NCBI GenBank assembly: GCA_910583605.1
Contig: CAJTXN010000009.1
Location: forward strand, 45,123 to 109,122
DNA from: an uncultured Lachnospiraceae bacterium
GTDB taxonomy: Bacteria > Bacillota > Clostridia > Lachnospirales > Lachnospiraceae
Direction: 5' to 3'
Length of the DNA stretch: 64,000 nucleotides
In this document: positions 1 through 6,677 of the stretch, one piece after another
How the letters are laid out: each line of letters starts with the position of its first letter
Position numbering within the stretch: the stretch's first letter is position 1
Notes under the pieces: model-generated
Told to the model about the DNA's origin: nothing
The model's input: the letters and a program-made list of their open reading frames with translations, nothing else
Databases searched by the model: none
Program-made: the position numbers and the translations under genes

Positions 1-1
1 T

Positions 2-502
2 ATCAAAGTGCAGGGAATTTATGCCAAGACTTATGTTATCAATCATGAGGGTCAGAGGATTGAATATACGGATGAAGAAAAGGGCCGGGTGAGATCCGAT
101 ATGGAGGAACTGCTTCAGGAGATTAATAACGGCGGGGATTTTACTACCATAGCTTCCAATCATACGGATGCCGGACAGGTGGAATATCAGTTTGGAAAAG
201 GAGAAATGATTACTGAATTTGAAACTGCCGCCTTCGGCATGACAGCAGGTCAGGTCAGCGGAATTATTGATACACCGGACGGATATTATATTATAAAATG
301 TCTCAGTGATTATATGGAGGCGGAAACCCAGGTACATAAGCAGCAGATGATACAGGATGCGAAAGATAAAGCGTTTCTGGATATTTATGATCCGTTTATT
401 GCTGATTTGACTTCCGAATTTAATGATGAATTATGGGATTCCATAAACTTTAGTGATATGAAAGATATAAAAGTATCAAATTTTTATGAATTAATGGAAT
501 AG
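2..502 (+). CDS. Parvulin-type peptidyl-prolyl isomerase, 5' truncated by the window edge
   Basis: The reading frame is open to the left edge, so the true start lies outside and the GTG at 8 is probably internal. The visible 166 residues hold a PpiC/parvulin rotamase core (about residues 35-100), with the typical run GGDFTTIA, then FGKGEMITEFETAAF and TPDGYYIIK. Enzymes of this family isomerise peptidyl-prolyl bonds, and in clostridia they are usually exported lipoproteins (PrsA-like) that help secreted proteins fold. The signal peptide or lipobox that would prove export is not in the window. The acidic C-terminal tail has no recognised motif. The next gene follows 11 bp downstream, so they probably share a transcript. 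Confidence 0.8.
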   Translation: MKVQGIYAKTYVINHEGQRIEYTDEEKGRVRSDMEELLQEINNGGDFTTIASNHTDAGQVEYQFGKGEMITEFETAAFGMTAGQVSGIIDTPDGYYIIKCLSDYMEAETQVHKQQMIQDAKDKAFLDIYDPFIADLTSEFNDELWDSINFSDMKDIKVSNFYELME

Positions 503-513
503 GTATAGAGAAT

Positions 514-1215
514 ATGAACGACATTCAGACATTTCAGGAGATGAAAGCGACAATTCTCAGTCATATTGATTTCAGGAATGGTGTGATTGAAGATTCTGCA
601 GAACGGATGTTGAAGGACGGACTTGTTCTGGATGTAAGGTGGAAGGGAAATGTGCATTTCCGGTTTTATAACCGTGGCAGCAGTTCCCGTTATCTTGTTG
701 TCAGAAATGAGGAACAGGTTTCAGCAAGTTATTTTGTCCGCAGGCTGGATGAACGTTTTTTTAAATCCGTCGGGAAGCTTGTGAATGAGATAGAGAATGG
801 TGACTTTCATAAGAAAAAAACACAGAACGAAAAGATAATGGAAACAGTCTGCAGACGGAATCTTACAAGCTGTATGAATGATACAAAATGGAAAGAGTTT
901 CTATATGCAATGACAGAAGAAATGTCCACTGCAGTTCCTTATGATTATAAGACTCTATTTGAGGACAACCGGGAAAACCTTCTTTTTGGTACGTCATATG
1001 ATGTTGAAAGTTTTAACTGGTATGATTTTAAATCCCTTGAATGGGTAAAGTTAAAGCCGAAGTTTCAGGAACACATATATCAGGGCAGGATGATGAAAGA
1101 TAAGATTATATACCATGATGTTGAAGCAGAATTTTCAGCCCTTATGAAAAAATACCATATTCCTTGTGAATATGACAGAAATGAAGAAGTATATGTGATA
1201 TATGGATATCGATAA
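514..1215 (+). CDS. Hypothetical protein, 233 aa
   Basis: I do not recognise a family. The protein is soluble-looking, without a signal peptide or membrane segment, and rich in charged and aromatic residues. The N-terminal part (residues 1-95) alternates hydrophobic and aromatic residues (WKGNVHFRFYNRG), which suggests a beta-rich fold. The C-terminal half holds a Trp/Tyr/Phe-rich stretch near SFNWYDFKSLEWVKLKP. It starts at an ATG 11 bp after the parvulin stop, so it is probably cotranscribed with that gene. Codon use matches the neighbours. It is likely a real gene because of the uninterrupted frame and tight spacing, but no function can be assigned. Confidence 0.65.
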   Translation: MNDIQTFQEMKATILSHIDFRNGVIEDSAERMLKDGLVLDVRWKGNVHFRFYNRGSSSRYLVVRNEEQVSASYFVRRLDERFFKSVGKLVNEIENGDFHKKKTQNEKIMETVCRRNLTSCMNDTKWKEFLYAMTEEMSTAVPYDYKTLFEDNRENLLFGTSYDVESFNWYDFKSLEWVKLKPKFQEHIYQGRMMKDKIIYHDVEAEFSALMKKYHIPCEYDRNEEVYVIYGYR

Positions 1216-1277
1216 GATGTAATTCGAAAATGATTAAATCGCAATTGGATTTTGATTGGATGAATGGAGAGATAGTT

Positions 1278-1709
1278 TTGGTTCGAAAATTACAGAGAGC
1301 AGATTTAAACAGGGTTGCTGAAATCTGGCTGGATACTAATATAAATGCGCATAATTTTATTGCAGCACAATATTGGCAGAATCATTTTAAAGCAGTGAAA
1401 CAGATGTTTTTACAAGCCGAAGTATATGTTTATGAAGATGAAAATAAAAACAGGATAGAAGGATTTATTGGATTAATGGATGATCACATTGCGGGAATTT
1501 TTGTCTGGAAGGAAGCACAGTCCCGTGGTATAGGGAAACATCTGCTGGATTGTGCAAAGAGTATTAAAAAGCAGTTGAATTTAAGTGTGTATCAAAGAAA
1601 TATCCGTGCAGTAAAATTTTATCAGAGAGAGGACTTTAAGATTCAATCGGAGGATATAGATGCAGATACCGGAGAAAAAGAGTATTTTATGGTATGGAAG
1701 CGACTTTGA
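1278..1709 (+). CDS. GNAT-family N-acetyltransferase
   Basis: Probable acetyl-CoA-dependent N-acetyltransferase of unknown substrate. The start is read as TTG at 1278 because GGAGAG lies 6 bp upstream and the resulting N-terminus (VRKLQRADLNRVAEIW) is where GNAT proteins normally begin. The upstream ATGs at 1230 and 1260 lack a ribosome-binding site. The 143-residue protein shows the acetyl-CoA-binding motif A near QSRGIGKHLLD (Q/R-x-x-G-x-G/A) and the motif B region NIRAVKFYQREDF, as in RimI/YjaB-like enzymes. A short hairpin follows at 1741-1763. No partner gene points to a substrate. Confidence 0.8.
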   Translation: MVRKLQRADLNRVAEIWLDTNINAHNFIAAQYWQNHFKAVKQMFLQAEVYVYEDENKNRIEGFIGLMDDHIAGIFVWKEAQSRGIGKHLLDCAKSIKKQLNLSVYQRNIRAVKFYQREDFKIQSEDIDADTGEKEYFMVWKRL

Positions 1710-1740
1710 CCACTTTCCCGTTTAAAAACAGCTTTAATTA

Positions 1741-1763
1741 ATTCCGGCTGTCAAAGCCGGAAT
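1741..1763 (+). terminator. Short hairpin after the acetyltransferase gene
   Basis: A perfect 9-bp inverted repeat (ATTCCGGCT / AGCCGGAAT) encloses a 5-nt loop. It has no strong T-tract, so it may be a weak terminator or an mRNA-stabilising 3' hairpin. Confidence 0.4.
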
Positions 1764-1876
1764 ACACCCCAAAATTCTTTTCCTGACTCTATCATGCAGC
1801 GTCAAAAATAAATTATCAGATGTGAAACAATTCAAGAATACCCTGTAAAATCGAATATGTAATACTACGTTTTTTA

Positions 1877-1942
1877 TTTGTCAAAATATGTCGAAAAATA
1901 ATAAATATCTTTATTGAAATGTCATAGAAACAAGGCTATACT
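1877..1942 (+). promoter_or_regulatory. Promoter with tandem Spo0A-box-like sites, now upstream of a broken gene
   Basis: A good sigma-A-type promoter is visible: TTGAAA at 1914-1919, a 17-bp spacer, and TATACT at 1937-1942. Just upstream lie TTTGTCAAA (1877-1885) and ATGTCGAAA (1888-1896), both close to the Spo0A box TGTCGAA. Their TGTC cores are 10 bp apart, so they lie on the same face of the helix. Spo0A control is inference. The promoter leads into the truncated frame at 1983. Confidence 0.4.
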
Positions 1943-1982
1943 ATATATGACATAGCCGGAAGAATAATTTAATACGGAGGTA

Positions 1983-2174
1983 TTGTATAGGAAGGAATTA
2001 TTTCAACGCAAGTGGAAAAAATGGCTGTCAGTCATTTTAGTGGTTACCGTGTTTGTATCCGGTATTCCTATCTATCCTGTAGAAAATGATGGTGCAAAAT
2101 TACAGTTAGTGGATAATACCAATGGACATACCGTGTATTGGATGACGCAGATGATTCCGGTCGGGTTCAGATGA
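1983..2174 (+). pseudogene. 5' remnant of a secreted-protein gene
   Basis: A 63-residue frame begins with a clear export signal (basic RKWKKW, then hydrophobic LSVILVVTVFVSG, then a likely cleavage region). It loses coherence around 2140-2150, where sequence coding for a HAD-like fragment on the other strand begins. The TTG at 1983 lies only 2 bp after GGAGG, so even the start is poor. With a promoter upstream and a signal peptide but no body, it looks like the leftover front end of an exported protein cut by a deletion or rearrangement. A real small exported peptide cannot be excluded. Confidence 0.45.
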
Positions 2175-2281
2175 TTATCCTTCATTGCAACCTGCACATA
2201 TTCCATACCGTTGTTCGTTACGATATAGATCGGAAGCGGGCAACTGGCAAAGAAATCTGCAACATCGTCAAATATGGGGGA
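2147..2281 (-). pseudogene. Internal fragment of a HAD-superfamily hydrolase
   Basis: On the minus strand the translation contains SPIFDDVADFFASCPLPIYI followed by VTNNGMEYVQVAMKDNHLNP. This matches the motif II region of HAD-like phosphatases (hydrophobic strand ending in T/S-N-N, then an amphipathic helix). Motif I (DxDxT) and the C-terminal Lys and Asp motifs are absent. The frame upstream is low-complexity and the downstream end runs into the secreted-protein remnant. It is therefore a stranded gene fragment of about 45 codons, not a working enzyme. Confidence 0.5.
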
Positions 2282-2465
2282 TTTGGACCAGATATTCTGT
2301 TTTATAAGTATTAAGATAATTTTCCGTTTCGTGTCTGAGCAACCGTTTCCACCAGTATGCAAGCATTTCTCTTCTATAATAATAGTTAATTTACGGCAGA
2401 TATTATATTACAGTGGTAAAATGTCTGCAAGAATATTAACTAATATACCATAGAAGCCAAAACCA
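2282..2465. other. AT-rich gene-free stretch
   Basis: No convincing gene, RNA or promoter is seen here. It is probably decayed sequence continuous with the fragments at 1983-2281. Confidence 0.4.
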
Positions 2466-2471
2466 TTAAAA

Positions 2472-2508
2472 TCGGGAGGTCAGCCGATTTAGTCAGCCGT
2501 CCTCCCGA
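2472..2508 (-). terminator. Terminator of the gtr/yfhO operon
   Basis: Read on the minus strand, an 8-bp GC-rich stem (TCGGGAGG / CCTCCCGA) is followed by TTTTAAT, about 30 bp past the yfhO stop. Its loop holds the direct repeat CGGCTGA twice. Confidence 0.65.
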
Positions 2509-2539
2509 CAGATACAGAAGTAAGGTAAAGAAGATTTTA

Positions 2540-5482
2540 TTATTCTTCCGATTCCGGAACCCTGATTTCTTTCAGACGTTTTTTCTTCATAAAATTCACT
2601 GTGGCAATGGCAATAAAGATTACAACACAGGAGAATGAAATTGCGGTGCCAAGCTTAAATCCTGCCGGTGAATATTTAAATACTATTTTATGTTCTCCGG
2701 CGGTTAAATCAACAGCCAGCAGTGCATTTTCAAATGCATGGGTGTCCGCCTGTTTTCCGTCCACATAAACCGTCCAGCCTTTTTCATATGGAATGGAAGT
2801 GTACATGGTGCCGTCTTTGGCGGCAGTAATGGTACCTTTCAGTTTTGTATCCGAAAAATAAGTTAATTCCAGACCGTGTTCATTTAAAGTATGGAAGGTA
2901 TCTAAAAATACATCGTTGTCATAACTATATGCATAAAACTGGATGGAACTTACATCATCATCTCCCGATTCGATCATTACACGGCTTCCCGGTTCAAAAG
3001 TACCCAGGTCCAGAATATGTTTATGCTTCATGGAGGAAATCGTCTTATTTGTAACGGTTCCGTCAGCGGCCGTTATAGTCACCTTAATCTTTTCCACGGA
3101 AGTCATAACATAAACAAAGAGATTGGTTTTTTCGGAGAAACTTACCTGATTGGAAGTGTCTACCATCAGCCTTGTAAATAATAAATCCGGTTTGTCCGTA
3201 ACATTAATACAGAATGAATTCTGGACTTCAAAAGGGTTGGACTGTGTTAAATCCCAGTTGTCTTCCAGTGTGGACGGAATCATAAAGCCCAGTGGAAGCG
3301 TGTACAGGTTTTTATATAAGAAATATCCGTCGGCTCCGGTAAAATGTTTTGCGGTATCCGTGTCATCTCTCAGGTAATTACTGATTACATATTTAATAGA
3401 AAATAAGGATTCCGTCAATGGCGTATGTCCGTAGTAGGCATAGGCATTTGTGGATTTCTCAAAGCCAAGGGCGCCGTAATAGTCGCTGAGTCCTGCGCTG
3501 GCCGTACTGGAAAAAGTAGAGGCACCGTAATAGCCGTTCCATGCGGCATCATTTTTTGTACGGCGGTCATATTTTTCGGTTCGGTAGAACAGGGAATCGT
3601 CATTATCTTTTGCAAATTGAAGCATTTCCTCAATCGGCTGGTTATCCTTTATATAGTAAGTACGGTTTGAGGTGCTTAATGCGGTTTCTTCGGTATTAAT
3701 AAAGCTTTCCGCAATGACAACGACAAACAGCAAATACGTAACAAAGTTCTGCTTATAATTATTATTTTTCAGCATTGCGATTACAATGGTATAGAACAGC
3801 AGGAAGATTATGCTGACATAGATAATCATAAAACTATAGTCTTCGCCGACCATCAGTTTTTCAAAGCTCAGGAACAGCGCCAGTGATCCGCCAAAGGCAT
3901 ACAATAACTGTTTCGTGGTGATTTCCCTGATATAGTGCAGTGCTTCGTAACTCATGGTCAGAATCAGGAAAATATAAATGAAAGATTCCCGGCAGGGCAG
4001 ACTGTTAGGAAAATGGAACCCGTGCCAGATATAATTTGGTACATTGGTATTAAAACTTACAAGAAAAACACCAATCAGTGAGACTTTTGCAATCTTTTCC
4101 TTAAATTTGATTTTCGGATTGACGATATAAAGTGGAATCAGAAGAAAAACAATGATACTGCAGTATAAATTTGGATCATGGGCAGAGAAGATTGCCGGAT
4201 CCACATTGATCAGTGACCGGGACAGCATATCGTAGACCGAAAAATAATTTGCTATTTTATCCGGGAAATTAAAATCACCGGAAGCAGTAGCGCTTAAAGC
4301 GCTGTAGGCCGGAAGTACGGTAATGGCTGCAAATCCTCCGGCTAACAGGGAATAAACGGCAAAGTTTTTGATTTTCCGGATATAGTAGTTCATGTTCTTT
4401 GTACTGTCATCCGAGTAAATCAGGGCAAAGAAATACAGAACACAATAGATACAGATCATAATTGCAATGTAGTAATTGGACAGTATGGCTATGCCAAGAG
4501 CAATACAATACATATAACATTTATCTTTTTTTACCAGCTGCTCCAGACCCAGCAGAATCACCGGCAGGAGAACAAGACAGTCCAGCCACATCAGGTTCCA
4601 GCTGAAAGCGGCAAAGTAAGATGATAATGCATAAAAGATACCAAGGGCGGCAATGGATGTCTTCTTGGTGTCAAAATGTCTGCGGATATAAAAGGTGAAT
4701 GTAAAACTGCACAAAGCGGTTTTCACTATAATAAATACATTCATTATTTCAATGATATGATTTCTGGAAATCAGACCAATCAGCCAGTTAACCGGGCTGG
4801 CAAGATAATAGGAATAAAGAGCGCTGAAATTAACACCCAGACCGATATCCCAGGAATAGGTAAAGCTGCCTCCGTTGGTTATCTTATCATATAATTCCAT
4901 ATGAAAAGGAGCATACTGGTGGTAACAGTCGCTTCTCAGATACATATTATCTCCAAACGGATAAATGCTGCGCATTTTGTATATTACCAGCAGGATACAA
5001 ACAGGAATCACAAAAGAAAGTATGTAGCAGATATTATCTTTGCAGAATCCCAGAAAGCCGGTATGCTCTGACACTTTTTTTTCTTTAAAAACAAATAATT
5101 TACTTATTACATAATTAATGATTACCACGAATACCGCTGAGATGATTTTGGATACAATCACGGGCATACCCATCAGCATTACGGTGGCATAGATAAATAC
5201 AAGACTGAATAACAGCGAAAATACTCTACCGCCTACAAAGGAAAGAATTTCATCAATAATAACATTCCATTTAAATGATTTACTGTCAAATACAAATAAT
5301 TTGTTTGTCACATAGGCAAAGAGTACGGCAACGCACCAGGCGATTACATTGGCCAGCAGATAATTCACCGAGAATGACAGACAGACCAGATAAGTGATGA
5401 AATCCACAACGGTTGTAAGAATACCGAATACCAGATAGGATACGGTTTCTTTATTCAATACTTTAGACTTTAAATGATTCAT
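2540..5482 (-). CDS. GtrA-YfhO fusion: flippase domain plus GT-C membrane glycosyltransferase
   Basis: A 980-residue polytopic membrane protein. Residues 1-135 form a GtrA-like four-helix domain (FGILTTVVDFITYLVC, NVIAWCVAVLFAYVTNKLFVF), the family thought to flip polyprenyl-phosphate sugars. The rest is a YfhO-type GT-C protein: about ten more helices, an early extracytoplasmic acidic motif (DCYHQYAPF), then a large beta-rich outside domain (about residues 650-950) and a last helix before a basic tail. In Bacillus the matching parts are separate proteins (GtcA and YfhO) that work with CsbB to put sugars on lipoteichoic acid. The upstream glycosyltransferase overlaps it by 4 bp (ATGA), so the two are translationally coupled. 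Role in envelope glycosylation is inferred from family and context. Confidence 0.85.
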   Translation of the reverse strand: MNHLKSKVLNKETVSYLVFGILTTVVDFITYLVCLSFSVNYLLANVIAWCVAVLFAYVTNKLFVFDSKSFKWNVIIDEILSFVGGRVFSLLFSLVFIYATVMLMGMPVIVSKIISAVFVVIINYVISKLFVFKEKKVSEHTGFLGFCKDNICYILSFVIPVCILLVIYKMRSIYPFGDNMYLRSDCYHQYAPFHMELYDKITNGGSFTYSWDIGLGVNFSALYSYYLASPVNWLIGLISRNHIIEIMNVFIIVKTALCSFTFTFYIRRHFDTKKTSIAALGIFYALSSYFAAFSWNLMWLDCLVLLPVILLGLEQLVKKDKCYMYCIALGIAILSNYYIAIMICIYCVLYFFALIYSDDSTKNMNYYIRKIKNFAVYSLLAGGFAAITVLPAYSALSATASGDFNFPDKIANYFSVYDMLSRSLINVDPAIFSAHDPNLYCSIIVFLLIPLYIVNPKIKFKEKIAKVSLIGVFLVSFNTNVPNYIWHGFHFPNSLPCRESFIYIFLILTMSYEALHYIREITTKQLLYAFGGSLALFLSFEKLMVGEDYSFMIIYVSIIFLLFYTIVIAMLKNNNYKQNFVTYLLFVVVIAESFINTEETALSTSNRTYYIKDNQPIEEMLQFAKDNDDSLFYRTEKYDRRTKNDAAWNGYYGASTFSSTASAGLSDYYGALGFEKSTNAYAYYGHTPLTESLFSIKYVISNYLRDDTDTAKHFTGADGYFLYKNLYTLPLGFMIPSTLEDNWDLTQSNPFEVQNSFCINVTDKPDLLFTRLMVDTSNQVSFSEKTNLFVYVMTSVEKIKVTITAADGTVTNKTISSMKHKHILDLGTFEPGSRVMIESGDDDVSSIQFYAYSYDNDVFLDTFHTLNEHGLELTYFSDTKLKGTITAAKDGTMYTSIPYEKGWTVYVDGKQADTHAFENALLAVDLTAGEHKIVFKYSPAGFKLGTAISFSCVVIFIAIATVNFMKKKRLKEIRVPESEE

Positions 5483-6441
5483 GTTTTTTTATTTTTTCCT
5501 TTCATATTGATATTTGTTTGTTTCATTATATATATAGGCCTGTCCTTGGATTCCATGTAAATATGACCAATATATTCTCCAAGGATTCCCACGGAAAATT
5601 CAATAATCCCGCCCAGAAACAAGACAGCAGACAGGGTAGTTACGTAACCCGGAACATCAATTCCGAAGAGCAGTGTCTGAATAACGGTAACGGCAATATA
5701 AATAAAAGCAACAATGGAAATAAAAAATCCCATTCCGGTAACCATTCGGAGCGGAGCTACGGAAAAAGCGGTAATTCCGTCTACGGCATATTTAAACAAT
5801 CCCCAGAAACTCCATTTCGTTGTACCAATGGCACGCTCAATATTTTCATAGGGTACCCATTTGGTCTGAAATCCCACCCATTCAAAAATTCCTTTGGAAA
5901 AACGCTGAACCTCAGACAGTTCCAAAATGGAATCCACCATCTGCCTCGACATGATTCGGAAATCAACGGCGCCCTGTACCAGTTCAATATCCGTCATGCG
6001 GTTGCTGAGTTTATAAAATGTTCTGGAAAACAGGCTCCGTATTTTAGATTCTCCTTTTCGGTTGGTGCGTCTGGCAGCAACACAGTCATAGCCTTCTTCT
6101 ATTCCCTGAATCATTTGGGGAATCAGGGAAGGGGGATGCTGAAGGTCCGCATCCATGATTATGACATAATCCCCGGAAGAATATTGCAGTCCTGCATACA
6201 TACCGGCTTCTTTCCCGAAGTTTCTTGAAAAAGAAACAAATTTCACATCCTCATGCCCTGCGGCAAGGTCTTTAATGATTTTCAATGTGGTATCTTTACT
6301 TCCATCGTCTATAAAAATATAAGAAAAGGAATAATCTTTTATCTGATTCAGAATCTTTGAAGTTTCTTCATAAAATACATTCAGTCCCTCGGCTTCATTG
6401 TAGCATGGGACGACGATATCTATCGTATGCGTGATGATCAT
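5479..6441 (-). CDS. GtrB/CsbB-like polyprenyl-phosphate glycosyltransferase (GT2)
   Basis: A family 2 glycosyltransferase that should move a sugar from a nucleotide donor to undecaprenyl phosphate on the inner face of the membrane. Visible are IDIVVPCYNEAEG, the IDDGS motif, the metal-binding MDADLQHP, and two C-terminal membrane helices (near MGFFISIVAFIYIAVTVI and LFLGGIIEFSVGILGEYIG) followed by the typical DRPIYI tail. The chosen ATG at 6441 gives the usual N-terminus, but its SD (AAAGGAG) abuts the ATG. An in-frame ATG at 6501 is the alternative and also has poor spacing. It is the first gene of a two-gene operon with the GtrA-YfhO fusion and supplies its lipid-linked sugar. Confidence 0.85.
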   Translation of the reverse strand: MIITHTIDIVVPCYNEAEGLNVFYEETSKILNQIKDYSFSYIFIDDGSKDTTLKIIKDLAAGHEDVKFVSFSRNFGKEAGMYAGLQYSSGDYVIIMDADLQHPPSLIPQMIQGIEEGYDCVAARRTNRKGESKIRSLFSRTFYKLSNRMTDIELVQGAVDFRIMSRQMVDSILELSEVQRFSKGIFEWVGFQTKWVPYENIERAIGTTKWSFWGLFKYAVDGITAFSVAPLRMVTGMGFFISIVAFIYIAVTVIQTLLFGIDVPGYVTTLSAVLFLGGIIEFSVGILGEYIGHIYMESKDRPIYIMKQTNINMKGKNKKT

Positions 6442-6551
6442 CTCCTTTGTTGCAGCATTATGGTGCCAACAGATAGTATTGTGAAAATGGCACAAAAACA
6501 TACCTTATATCATACTAGAAAATGTGTAAAATTGCAAGTTAAAGGAGATTT

Positions 6552-6629
6552 ATGAATTGTATATTTTTTGTAAAAAGATTTATTTACTATTTCCCTCTAA
6601 AAGAAGGGATTTATGATATCATTATATAA
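6552..6629 (+). CDS. Possible 25-residue leader peptide
   Basis: A tiny frame starts at ATG 6552 with an ideal SD (AAAGGAG, 4 bp spacer) and ends at TAA 6629, about 50 bp before the transglutaminase gene. The peptide is hydrophobic and aromatic-rich (MNCIFFVKRFIYYF). It may be chance in an AT-rich leader. Confidence 0.25.
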   Translation: MNCIFFVKRFIYYFPLKEGIYDIII

Positions 6630-6677
6630 ATTAATTTAAGTCAGATTTTGTAATATTTTGAAAGGTCAGGTGAGGCA

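Noticed and set aside
5518..6228. 236-codon plus-strand frame opposite the GT2 gene
   Set aside because: Antisense shadow of the glycosyltransferase gene, low-complexity Asn/Gly/Ser-rich, without an SD.
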